Origin: Actinomyces sp. HPA0247
GTDB lineage: Bacteria; Actinomycetota; Actinomycetes; Actinomycetales; Actinomycetaceae
Reading direction: 5' to 3'
Assembly: GCA_000411415.1 (NCBI GenBank)
Contig: KE150450.1
Span: 1,190,932 to 1,254,931, forward strand
Length of the DNA: 64,000 nucleotides
Positions within the stretch are counted from its first letter, which is position 1; each line of letters opens with the position of its first letter. The notes below the pieces were generated by a model that did not search any database, was not told the origin of the DNA, and saw only the letters and a program-made list of their open reading frames with translations. The position numbers and the translations under genes were made by a program. Shown in pieces: positions 26,483 through 34,787 of this stretch.

Positions 26483-26486
26483 GGGG

Positions 26487-27725
26487 TTACTTTCGGTGGT
26501 ATGCGGGGCTGGTTCCGAGGTGGATGGTTAGTCCTTCGGTGGGGACGATGGCGATTTCGTCGTTGGTGCCCCGGTACACGTAGGAGCTGGGGAGGACATT
26601 CATGGCGAGGTTGGGCTTGATGGTCCCGTCCGTGAAGTCCTGGATTTCTTTGGCCGTGGGGGAGGAGCCGCCCGGCTTGTCGATGATGGGATTCTCATCC
26701 GGGTATTGCGAGGGATCCTCATTTACGAGAGATCCTAGGGCGGCCGCGCCATATCCTGTTTGTTGGTTCCAGTCATGGTTCGGGTTCAGACCCGTGTGGA
26801 CCAGGAGTTGGAGGATCTGGTTGGGGGTGGCGTCGGGCCACTTCTGGCGAGCGAGCGCCAGCATACCGGCAACGAGCGGTGCAGAAATGGACGTGCCATG
26901 GGCTGTAGCCGAAGCTCCCGTGTCGGGATTAATTGTATTGAAGGGGCCGCCGAAAGCCGCGGTGACGACGCCATTTCCCCAGGATGAGTAGGACGCGAAG
27001 GTGCCATCGCTGTTGATAGCGGAGACACCGATGACACCGGACCAGCGGGCGAGCTGGGTGCTGTTTTCGTCGCGCGCGCTGTTACCAGCGGAGTTGATGA
27101 TGATAACCCCGTGTGAAATGGCATTGGCGACGGCCCACTTGAGCTCATCAGATGTGTCTGGAACGGCCATTGACACGGTGATGATCTGGGCCCCGTCCTC
27201 GACGGCCTGATTGATGAGTTTCCCCATTGAATCCAGAGCCTCGCCGCCGGTGTCGCATGTACCGGTCGACTGGGTGTCGCTACTTCTTGTTTGGTAACTG
27301 TACAGGGTCGCGTCGGGTGCAACGCCCGTGTAGGGAGAGACCAAGATGATCGCCATGTCCGTACCATGACGTAAAGCCTTTGGTCCGTCTTCGATAGTGC
27401 AGCGGCTCTTGTCGGTAATTTTCGCTCCGCTGAGGGCGGGGTCGCTAGTGTTAACGGTGCCGTCAATGAGCGCAATCGTGACGCCTTTTCCTGTGTAACC
27501 CTTTTGGCGTGCTGCGTCGAGGTGGTAGTAGGAGAAGTATTCCTGTGAAGGCACGGCGTCATCCGCGTGAGCTGACGCCGGTGCCAGGGCAAGCGCGCCG
27601 ACGGCCAGGGCGAGGGCGCTTGTGGCGGTGGTGAGGGCGCGCGCGGCGCGCCCCGCCATGCCCGCGAACATGCGGGGGTGGCGGGGCGCAGGCTTGTGAG
27701 TGGTTACCACTGGCGTAGGTCCCAT
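26487..27725 (-). CDS. Secreted S8 subtilisin-like protease, mini-mycosin 7 (cassette A, first)
   Basis: A 412-residue product. As in cassette B, the first codons (MGPTPVVTTHKP) overlap the end of the upstream glycine-rich gene by 22 bases. They are followed by the normal paralogue start APRHPRMFAGMAGRAARA. Triad: D88 (IALIDGTVN), H120 (LRHGTDMAI) and S279 (GTSISAP). Two mature cysteines and the LGTSPAYHRK tail are present. Its last ~30 residues are nearly those of the duplicated neighbours, a sign of gene conversion. Confidence 0.87.
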   Translation of the reverse strand: MGPTPVVTTHKPAPRHPRMFAGMAGRAARALTTATSALALAVGALALAPASAHADDAVPSQEYFSYYHLDAARQKGYTGKGVTIALIDGTVNTSDPALSGAKITDKSRCTIEDGPKALRHGTDMAIILVSPYTGVAPDATLYSYQTRSSDTQSTGTCDTGGEALDSMGKLINQAVEDGAQIITVSMAVPDTSDELKWAVANAISHGVIIINSAGNSARDENSTQLARWSGVIGVSAINSDGTFASYSSWGNGVVTAAFGGPFNTINPDTGASATAHGTSISAPLVAGMLALARQKWPDATPNQILQLLVHTGLNPNHDWNQQTGYGAAALGSLVNEDPSQYPDENPIIDKPGGSSPTAKEIQDFTDGTIKPNLAMNVLPSSYVYRGTNDEIAIVPTEGLTIHLGTSPAYHRK

Positions 27726-29368
27726 CCGTCGTCCTCGCGCTTGACGGGAGTGATCGTGCGGTCCGTCCCGTAGGTTTGCGACATGGGGTTGACGTAACCG
27801 GCGGGCAGATCATCCTCATCATCATCCACCGTGAAAGCCACATACTTACGCTTGCGGCCCTTCTTATCATCCTTGCCCATACCAGCGCCCGCGCCAGCGC
27901 CGCCCATGAAGCCGCCACCAGCACCAGCACCGCCACGACCGGCAGCACCCGCAGCGCCAGCCGCGCCACTACCGCCTGCACCGGTCGTGCCGGTTACGCC
28001 AGAGGTGCCCGCGCCGGCCGCACCATTAGCGCCCGCCATGGAGGCGGGGGGAGTGTAGGAACCAAAACCCGAACCCGAGTAGGACCCCACGCGCAGGTTC
28101 GAGGCTCCCATGGCGCCCGCAGAGCCCGTCGTGCCGGTAATACCACGCAGACCGGCCGCACCCAGGCCACCAGCAGAACCAGACGCGCCGCCAAAGCCCG
28201 AACCCATGCGAGCCGCACCGCCCAGGCCGCCAAAGCCCGAGCCCATGCGAGCCGCGCCGCGCATACCCAGCGCGCCAGCGCCCAGCACACCAGCCCCACC
28301 CAGGCGACCGGCGGTTGTTGCGTCGGCGGAGGCTGCGCCGCCGTTGAGGCGCCACAGCGGGTGACCGGAGTCCGCAGCGGGTGCGGGGGTGTGTCCACCT
28401 ACGACGCCGTTGCGATACGTCGTACCGTTGACGCGCGTGTGCAGCAGGTCGGTGTCCATGAGGTCCTGCGGATCCGTGATCGGGTTCGTGCGCGAACCCA
28501 GCTCGCCGTACGGGAGCTCCTTGGTGGGGACGGCGCCCGAGGCGATCACGCGGTTACGAGCCGCAGCCGCGTCAGCCTCGCTCCACCACGGCTGATCAAA
28601 GCCACCCGGATAACCCTCACCATTACGACCACCCTCGCGACCAAAACCATTCTCCGGCGAATAACCACCGCCACCATAGCCATGGCCACCACCACCGGTA
28701 TTACCCGTGCCGCCGCCGTTGGAACCTCCGTTGTTATCTTGGTCGTACACGAACTGCAAGTTAGGGGGTGTTATCTGAGACGGGAGGTTGGCCCCGATGT
28801 GCATTCCCATACTCATTACGGCAGTTCCTACATTCATCTCGGCCAGGATGCGTGCGGCAGAAGCTTCACGCTGAGCGTTGTTCTCCGCCTCAACTGCCTC
28901 GACGTAGGCGGCTCCGGTCGTGTACTTCTTATTGATGATGGGCACTTTGAGGCCGGAGACGGAGGAATTTTCCGGAATCTCGACGACCCAATCGTCACGC
29001 ATCGCAGCGGTCTTCGCATCCAACAGGTCCGGAGAGACAGTTTCGGCTTCGGCGAGGGCTTGGGCCATAACCTCACGGCCGGCCGTGTAACTCTCGTAGC
29101 CGCGCCTATAGTTGTCGCGGTACCACTCAATACGCTTAATCGACGCGTCCACCCAATTGTTCATCGCGTCGCCCGTTGCACCCGTGAAGCCATGGTTCTC
29201 ACGGTAGGCGGTCAGCTGTTCAATGGACTTATCGAAGCCCTTGAGCACCTTGCTGTGGTCCGTGTCCCACGCGTCCAGATTCTGGTTGGCGCGAGCAGCC
29301 GTCATGAATGCCTTCAGGCGCTCGTACATCGGAGATGAAACCATGATAAATATCCTTTCAAATCCCAA
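27704..29368 (-). CDS. WXG/PPE-like glycine-rich putative T7SS substrate (cassette A)
   Basis: A 554-residue paralogue of the protein at 20966-22597. The helical N-terminal ~200 residues (with GFTGATGDAMNNW at the WXG position) are well diverged. The part from the His/Gly linker through the Gly/Ala-rich region and charged tail is almost the same. No signal peptide. The upstream codons MGFERIF may be extra; MVSSPMYERL, matching the paralogue, is the likelier start about seven codons in. It is probably exported by the adjacent ESX system together with the small protein encoded just upstream (inference). Confidence 0.7.
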   Translation of the reverse strand: MGFERIFIMVSSPMYERLKAFMTAARANQNLDAWDTDHSKVLKGFDKSIEQLTAYRENHGFTGATGDAMNNWVDASIKRIEWYRDNYRRGYESYTAGREVMAQALAEAETVSPDLLDAKTAAMRDDWVVEIPENSSVSGLKVPIINKKYTTGAAYVEAVEAENNAQREASAARILAEMNVGTAVMSMGMHIGANLPSQITPPNLQFVYDQDNNGGSNGGGTGNTGGGGHGYGGGGYSPENGFGREGGRNGEGYPGGFDQPWWSEADAAAARNRVIASGAVPTKELPYGELGSRTNPITDPQDLMDTDLLHTRVNGTTYRNGVVGGHTPAPAADSGHPLWRLNGGAASADATTAGRLGGAGVLGAGALGMRGAARMGSGFGGLGGAARMGSGFGGASGSAGGLGAAGLRGITGTTGSAGAMGASNLRVGSYSGSGFGSYTPPASMAGANGAAGAGTSGVTGTTGAGGSGAAGAAGAAGRGGAGAGGGFMGGAGAGAGMGKDDKKGRKRKYVAFTVDDDEDDLPAGYVNPMSQTYGTDRTITPVKREDDGWDLRQW

Positions 29369-29376
29369 AAGTTAAT

Positions 29377-29928
29377 TTAAACGTCAGGCTGATCATTCTG
29401 AACCGGTGCCGACGTAGTCTGCTGCGGCGTCGCCTGCGTTGCTGTAGCACCTGCAGCTACAGCGGTACCCGCGCCTGCGGCAGCGCTCTTACCGATGAGG
29501 CCAGAGGCAAGATCCGCCGCCGTCATGTTCACGCCGAGACGGGCGAACATGGTCGTCATGACTCCCACCGTGTGGTTATTCTTCAGGAACTCGTTTACTT
29601 TGTCCGCCGCCAGCTGCTTGAACTGGGTCTCGTTGGTGTATTCCGTGCCCGTGAATTCCTTCATGGCCTGGTGCATGTAGGCCTCGAATTCCTGGAGGAG
29701 CCTCGTCTCTGCGGCGAGGAGTTCCGAGATCGTGTTGAACATGTCGGTCGCTCGGGTGCGCATAGCGACGGGACCGGTCTCCTGTCCCCAGAAGGAAGAC
29801 TCCTGGGCGCTGCCCAGTGAGGTCGCGCCGTTACGGGACTCAGTGACGGCATCCCAGGTTTCATTAACCTTCGGGGCAGCTGCTTGCTGCTGGTCGTCAT
29901 CGTATTGAACTCCGGAGTATCCGGACAT
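29377..29928 (-). CDS. Small helical protein, likely partner of the glycine-rich protein (cassette A)
   Basis: A 183-residue helical protein occupying the same slot as 22612-23100. It shares the SSFWGQETGPVAMR-type turn but little else. The C-terminal third is Ala/Thr/Gln-rich low complexity. It has no signal peptide. It ends 8 bp before the glycine-rich gene, so coexpression is certain in practice. Divergence from its cassette B counterpart parallels that of the partner's N-terminal domain. Family not recognised. Confidence 0.6.
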   Translation of the reverse strand: MSGYSGVQYDDDQQQAAAPKVNETWDAVTESRNGATSLGSAQESSFWGQETGPVAMRTRATDMFNTISELLAAETRLLQEFEAYMHQAMKEFTGTEYTNETQFKQLAADKVNEFLKNNHTVGVMTTMFARLGVNMTAADLASGLIGKSAAAGAGTAVAAGATATQATPQQTTSAPVQNDQPDV

Positions 29929-29984
29929 TGTTAGCTCCTAATGGGTCGATGCGGAATGGGAGTGTGCGGCGATGCGCCGGTTGC

Positions 29985-30533
29985 TTACTTGCCGACTCTG
30001 AAGCGGCGGACGAGGGGTTGGTCGGTGACTTCGGGGTTGTCGATCTTGAGGGTCCACACGTAGACGAGGTTTGAGCCGTTGCCTTCGGTGTCGATGGTCC
30101 ACGAGGAGTAGTACTGGCAGTCCTGGTCGACGCACAGGTCGTAGCTGTCCTGACCGAGACGCCAGTAGTCAGCACCGGACATCACGAGGTACACGTCCTC
30201 GTTCTTGTCGACGGTGACCATGCCCTTGGGATCCAGCTTGTATTTTTGACCGCTCGCGATGCTCGGATCGACTGCGATCAGCTGCGTGCCGACCACGTTG
30301 TTCAGGGCGGTGGCCTTCTCGAGGATTTCCTTCTTTTCGGAGCCGGAGGCGGAGTTGAGCTGGCTGATGAGGTCCTGCTTGATGCCTTCGGGGATGTTCT
30401 TCATCTTGCTGATGTCCGAGGAACTGGATCCTCCACCTCCGCCAGGCAGGCTGATACAGCCGGTCAGGCCGATGGCTGCCAGCACCAGGGACGAGGCCGC
30501 CGCGAGGGTGCGACGAGACGCGAGAGGGGACAT
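29985..30533 (-). CDS. Lipoprotein heading cassette A
   Basis: A 182-residue predicted lipoprotein, lipobox LTGC at residues 23-26. Residues 1-86 are identical to the cassette B lipoprotein; the C-terminal domain differs moderately but keeps SGADYWRLGQD, the cysteine pair (LCVDQDCQYY) and RRFRVGK. It begins 66 bp after eccC and has its own promoter, so it need not depend on eccC transcription. Function unknown; it would sit on the outer face of the membrane next to the secretion machine. Confidence 0.75.
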   Translation of the reverse strand: MSPLASRRTLAAASSLVLAAIGLTGCISLPGGGGGSSSSDISKMKNIPEGIKQDLISQLNSASGSEKKEILEKATALNNVVGTQLIAVDPSIASGQKYKLDPKGMVTVDKNEDVYLVMSGADYWRLGQDSYDLCVDQDCQYYSSWTIDTEGNGSNLVYVWTLKIDNPEVTDQPLVRRFRVGK

Positions 30534-30560
30534 ATTTTTCTCCTACTGTCAGACTGTCCG

Positions 30561-30591
30561 ATCATATGCGACCATGGGGCCACCTCGTCAA
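30561..30591 (-). promoter_or_regulatory. Promoter of cassette A
   Basis: Minus strand: TTGACG (30586-30591), a 19-bp spacer and TATGAT (30561-30566), with the same leader (CTGACAGTAGGAGAAAAAT) as cassette B. It lies in the short gap after the eccC stop, so cassette A can be read both from eccC and from this promoter. Confidence 0.68.
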
Positions 30592-30599
30592 GAAACGTC

Positions 30600-33500
30600 T
30601 CACCCACGATGCGGCGGGGTCGATGCCATCTGGGCGGAGACCACACCGAGGTCGCGGTGGATGACCTGTGCACGGCCGGGAATCGCGCGCCGCGGCTTCA
30701 CGCCGTTGATGATTGCGCCCTCGCTCGGGTTACCGGACAGGAGGATGCCGGTGACCGCCAGGTCGCCCATCATCTGGAGGACCTTCTCGAAGCTCGCGCG
30801 GGCCGCGCCGCCCATACGGCGCGTGAGAATCACGTGGAGGCCGATGTCGCCTGCCTGCGGCAGCAGGTCGACGAGCTCCGCCAGCGGGTTGCCTGACGTG
30901 GTGATTGCCAGGTCGTAGTCATCGACCAGGATCCACAGTTCGGGGCCCTTCCACCAGCTGCGCTCACGGATCTGCTCCGCCGTCACATCCGGTCCGGGCA
31001 GGCGCTTACGCAGGAACTCGGCGGTGTCGCGCAAGTCCTTCATCGCCGCCTGATGGTTCGTCAGGTAGCGCAGCACATAGTCTTGCGGCATATCGCTCAT
31101 GAGGGAACGGCGCATATCCAGGGCAATGATCTTGGCCTGATCGGGCGTGTAGAGGCGCGTAATTTCCTTCATGATCGAACGCAGGAAGGTACTCTTGCCC
31201 GTCTTCGAATCGCCGAAGAGGTACAGGTGGGACTCCGCGCGCGTGTTGAACATGAGGGGGCCGAGGCGCGATTCTTCCACGCCCAGGATCATGTCGCCGC
31301 CACCGGTGGGCAGCGTCTGCTGCTCGGGCAGCTGAGCGAGGATCTCGTCGACCGTGATCATCTCCGGCAGCAGGCGCAGCTTCGGGCCCTCGCCAGCCAC
31401 CAGGTGCTCGCGAATCTTCTTGATGGTGTAGGCCACGCCTTCCGACACGGTCGTCGGGTCCTGCTCGGCGTCCGCTCGCGGCAGGCCGATCATCATTTCG
31501 TGACCCGCCATGTCGATGCCTCGACCCGGGCGGCCCTTCGGAATGCGGGCGGCGCCCTCGCGGTTGACGATCGACTCCTTCGGGTTTGCCGTGTGCAGCT
31601 CCAGGCGCGAACCGAACAGGTCCTGCGCTTCGGAACGGAAGTCCATCCAACGGGAAGCGGACACGATGAGGTGAACACCGAGGGACAGGCCTCGGCTCAT
31701 CATCGTCGTGACCTCGCGGTCGAGGCTGTCGAACTCGGAGCGCAGCGCGCCCCAACCGTCGACCACCAGGAACACGTCGCCGTAGCCGTCGTCGTAGCGC
31801 CCCTCCAGGCGTCCGCGACGGTAGGTGTCCATCGAGTCGATGGCGTTCTTGCCGAAGTAACGTTCGCGGTCATCCATGATCGCCGCGATTTCGGCGAGCA
31901 TACGCGTGCGCACTTCGGTGGTGTCACGCGTCGCGACGCCGGCGACGTGCGGTGCACCCGCGAAACCGGCGAAGGTACCGCCACCGAAGTCCATCACGTA
32001 GAACTGGACTTCCTGCGGTGTGTAGGTCAGCGACAGCGCCTGCACGACGGTGCGCAGCGCCGTCGACTTACCGGTTTGGGGGCCGCCGACGATCGCGAAG
32101 TTACCGCCCGCACCCGACAGGTCCAGGACGAGGGTCTCGCGGCGCTGTTCGAGCGGCAGGTCGACCGTGCCCAGGGGCACGCGCAGCGTGCCCGACTCGC
32201 GCCAGGCGCGCGACACGAAGCCCAGCTCCGGGTCCGGACGCAGGTCCGGCATGAGGGTCGCAAAGGTGTCGGGGGTCTCCAGGGGCGGCAGCCACACCTG
32301 GTGGGCCGGGTAGCCCTTGCCCTTCATCTTCGCCACGGCGATGTCCATTTCGGACATGTCCGCCCACACCTCGTCGCCCGCCAGGACGATTTCCTGGTTC
32401 TGGTCGACCTCTTCCTTCTCGCCCAGCGTGTCCTCGCGCGTGATGACGGGCGCGACCGTGAAGGGCAGGATCTCGATGGGAGCGCTCGGGGCGCCGGCGG
32501 TCGAGGCCTCGGAAATCGACGCGAGAGTACGCGCCGGCGGGGGAGCGGCCACGTAGGACGCACGGAAACGAACGAGGCCGTCGCCGCCCGCCTTCAGGAA
32601 GCCCGAGCCGGGCAGCGGGGGCAGCTTGGCGGCGTCGGGGATGCCCAGGACCTCGCGGGAGTCGTTCTCCGTGAAGGTCTTCAGGGCGATGCGGTACGAC
32701 AGGTGAGACTCCAGGCCGCGCGCCTTACCGAGGTCCATCTTCTGCGAGGCGAGCAGCAGGTGCACCGACAGGGATCGGCCCAGACGACCGATCATGATGA
32801 AGACCTCGCCGAACTCAGGCTTCGCCATGAGCATTTCCGTGAACTCGTCCAGGACGATGAACAGGGCGGGCAGCGGCGGGAAATCGTGCTTGCCGGCGAT
32901 GCGGTCCGCCTCGTAGTCGGAGACGTTGGCGTAGTTACCGGCCTGGCGCAGGACCTCCTGGCGGCGCACCATTTCGCCCTGGAGGGCGTCCTGCATACGG
33001 TCGACCAGGGAGAGCTCCGACTCCAGGTTCGAGATCATGGCCGACACGTGCGGCAGGTCCGACATGCCGGCGAAGGTCGCGCCACCCTTGAAGTCGACGA
33101 GGACCAGGTTCAGCTGCTCCGGGGAGTGGGTGAGCGCCAGGGCGAGGACGAGGGTACGCAACACCTCGGACTTACCCGAACCGGTCGCACCGATCAGGAG
33201 GCCGTGCGGCCCCATACCCTGCTGGGCGGATTCCTTGATGTCCAGGACGACCGGTGCTCCCTCGGGCGTGACAGCGAAGGGAGCTGCGAGGCGTTCGCGG
33301 CCCTCGCGGCGGCGCCACTGCTTCTCCGGGTCGAAGTCGCGGATATCGCCGATGCCGACGAGCTCCATCAGGTCCTTCTGGCGGGACTCGTCCGAGCGGC
33401 CCACCGGAGTGTCGGCCTCTTCCAGGTTCTGCTGGGTGGCGAAGGGCGTCATACGGCGCGCGATGGCCTCCGCCTGAACGGCGGTGAGGCGGTCCGCGAA

Positions 33501-34649
33501 GGCCTGCTCGGGCATCGTATCCATGGTGACCACGTCGACCACGTCCGCGCCCTTACGATCCGGGTTCGGGTGGATGAGTAGACGCAGCGTCGTGTGCGAC
33601 TTCATGGGCGTCCACTCGCGGGCGCGGCTCATGATCGTCACGCCCTTGACGCCCGCGAGGGAGCCGAAGGGGGACGAGGGCGGGAACTCAGCTCCGTCGC
33701 ACACCAGCAGCAGGTGCGGGTACGCGGGGATTTCGTCGCCGAACTGGAAGGCGCCTCGCATCGCGATGTCCGTGCCGATCATTTCCGCGAGCTCCGCGGG
33801 GTCGGTGGAGATCATGCGGCCCGGGCCCACCGCGTCGCGCACGGTGGAGGAGCGGGCCTGGGGCATCCACTTGACCCATTCCCATTCGCCCAGGCGATCC
33901 GCCGAACACAGGACGGCGATCTTGAGCTTCGAGGGGTCAATGAAGCACGCCAGGTGCATCATGATCGCGCGCATCTCGTCGTAGACGGCCTCGCCCTCAC
34001 CCGCGACCTCGATGTGGCTGTAGTCGCCCAGGTAGAGGAACTTACCCACGTTATCCGTGTGGTCGTGAACGTCGATGAAACGCTCCATCGCCGACAGGCA
34101 GACGACGTCCATCTCCGTCATCGGGTCGATCGGGGGGCGCTCAAAAATGAGGCCGAGGGGCTGGGTGCCCGACCCGTAGCGGAAGGCGAAGAGGTCGTAG
34201 GTGCCGCCCTCGCGCGACCATAGGCGCGAGCCGTTGGCCGCCAGCGTGACCAGGGCGTCGGGATCCGGATACACCCAGTTGTAGTAGGCGCGCTGCTTCT
34301 TCGCGACCTTGCGCACCGACTCGCGGGTCTCCGCCAGGTAGGAGAGGTACTCGCGGCGCTGCGTCACCACGCGCGTGCGGTACTGGGAGAACTGGCGATA
34401 CATGTTGAAGCCGACCATGCCCAGCATGGCCACCAGCATGCCGCCGCCCATCAGCATGGAGCGCGAGTTGCCGTTGTTCTGCAGGGCCATGAAGACCATG
34501 ACGCCCGTCGAACCCAGCATGGGGACAACCATCATCAGGACGTTGCCCATCGATGCGGGCTCGGCCTTTTCCGGCGGGATCTGGATAGCGAGGCTGCCGG
34601 AGGGCTGCTCCGGAACCGCGACACTCCGCCGTTTTCTGCGTGTAACCAT
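30600..34649 (-). CDS. eccC: Type VII secretion ATPase EccC (fused EccCa-EccCb)
   Basis: This 1349-residue protein is the ESX motor and substrate receptor. Two membrane helices (about residues 34-56 and 65-82) follow a basic N-terminus. Three FtsK/SpoIIIE ATPase domains follow, with Walker A motifs GATGSGKS (about residue 490), GGPQTGKS (about 860) and GDSKTGKS (about 1150). Walker B-like strands are FIVLDEF, FLVVDGW and WILVDDY. Ca and Cb are fused in one chain, as in many non-mycobacterial ESX systems. It is divergent from the eccD-like gene at 34788, and the minus-strand cassettes follow it. Confidence 0.97.
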   Translation of the reverse strand: MVTRRKRRSVAVPEQPSGSLAIQIPPEKAEPASMGNVLMMVVPMLGSTGVMVFMALQNNGNSRSMLMGGGMLVAMLGMVGFNMYRQFSQYRTRVVTQRREYLSYLAETRESVRKVAKKQRAYYNWVYPDPDALVTLAANGSRLWSREGGTYDLFAFRYGSGTQPLGLIFERPPIDPMTEMDVVCLSAMERFIDVHDHTDNVGKFLYLGDYSHIEVAGEGEAVYDEMRAIMMHLACFIDPSKLKIAVLCSADRLGEWEWVKWMPQARSSTVRDAVGPGRMISTDPAELAEMIGTDIAMRGAFQFGDEIPAYPHLLLVCDGAEFPPSSPFGSLAGVKGVTIMSRAREWTPMKSHTTLRLLIHPNPDRKGADVVDVVTMDTMPEQAFADRLTAVQAEAIARRMTPFATQQNLEEADTPVGRSDESRQKDLMELVGIGDIRDFDPEKQWRRREGRERLAAPFAVTPEGAPVVLDIKESAQQGMGPHGLLIGATGSGKSEVLRTLVLALALTHSPEQLNLVLVDFKGGATFAGMSDLPHVSAMISNLESELSLVDRMQDALQGEMVRRQEVLRQAGNYANVSDYEADRIAGKHDFPPLPALFIVLDEFTEMLMAKPEFGEVFIMIGRLGRSLSVHLLLASQKMDLGKARGLESHLSYRIALKTFTENDSREVLGIPDAAKLPPLPGSGFLKAGGDGLVRFRASYVAAPPPARTLASISEASTAGAPSAPIEILPFTVAPVITREDTLGEKEEVDQNQEIVLAGDEVWADMSEMDIAVAKMKGKGYPAHQVWLPPLETPDTFATLMPDLRPDPELGFVSRAWRESGTLRVPLGTVDLPLEQRRETLVLDLSGAGGNFAIVGGPQTGKSTALRTVVQALSLTYTPQEVQFYVMDFGGGTFAGFAGAPHVAGVATRDTTEVRTRMLAEIAAIMDDRERYFGKNAIDSMDTYRRGRLEGRYDDGYGDVFLVVDGWGALRSEFDSLDREVTTMMSRGLSLGVHLIVSASRWMDFRSEAQDLFGSRLELHTANPKESIVNREGAARIPKGRPGRGIDMAGHEMMIGLPRADAEQDPTTVSEGVAYTIKKIREHLVAGEGPKLRLLPEMITVDEILAQLPEQQTLPTGGGDMILGVEESRLGPLMFNTRAESHLYLFGDSKTGKSTFLRSIMKEITRLYTPDQAKIIALDMRRSLMSDMPQDYVLRYLTNHQAAMKDLRDTAEFLRKRLPGPDVTAEQIRERSWWKGPELWILVDDYDLAITTSGNPLAELVDLLPQAGDIGLHVILTRRMGGAARASFEKVLQMMGDLAVTGILLSGNPSEGAIINGVKPRRAIPGRAQVIHRDLGVVSAQMASTPPHRG

Positions 34650-34696
34650 GAGGTCTCCTCGCGCTGTGCGCGTATGTGTTCGATGCGACTGAACCC

Positions 34697-34754
34697 AGTG
34701 TAGCTGAGTGGACTTCCAAGTTTTAACCGGCGGTTAGCGTCGGTGCATTACACT
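34697..34754. promoter_or_regulatory. Divergent promoter pair with a central palindrome between eccC and eccD1
   Basis: Both directions carry the -10-like sequence TACACTGGG (TACACT at 34697-34702 on the minus strand and 34749-34754 on the plus strand). A 13-bp palindrome TAACCG-G-CGGTTA (34724-34736) lies nearly midway, overlapping both -35 zones. That is a good place for a regulator that controls both halves of the locus. No good -35 hexamer is seen in either direction. Confidence 0.45.
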
Positions 34755-34787
34755 GGGCACTGTTGTTTACCTGAGAACGGAGGTTAC

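Larger units (their letters stand above)
24037..26486 (-). repeat. Exact tandem duplication, two 1225-bp units each holding one protease gene
   Basis: Positions 24037-25261 and 25262-26486 look identical, including all shadow frames compared. Identity runs on for roughly 90 bases into the 3' end of the next protease gene (from 26487) before the first mismatch. This fits unequal crossing-over between neighbouring paralogues and must be recent. It is also a place where a short-read assembly could miscount copies. Confidence 0.9.

Noticed and set aside
20966-29368. Collagen-like or PE_PGRS proteins because of Gly-rich stretches
   Set aside because: There are no regular G-x-y triplets and no PE domain; the helical WXG/PPE-type N-terminus and charged tail fit a generic ESX substrate better.
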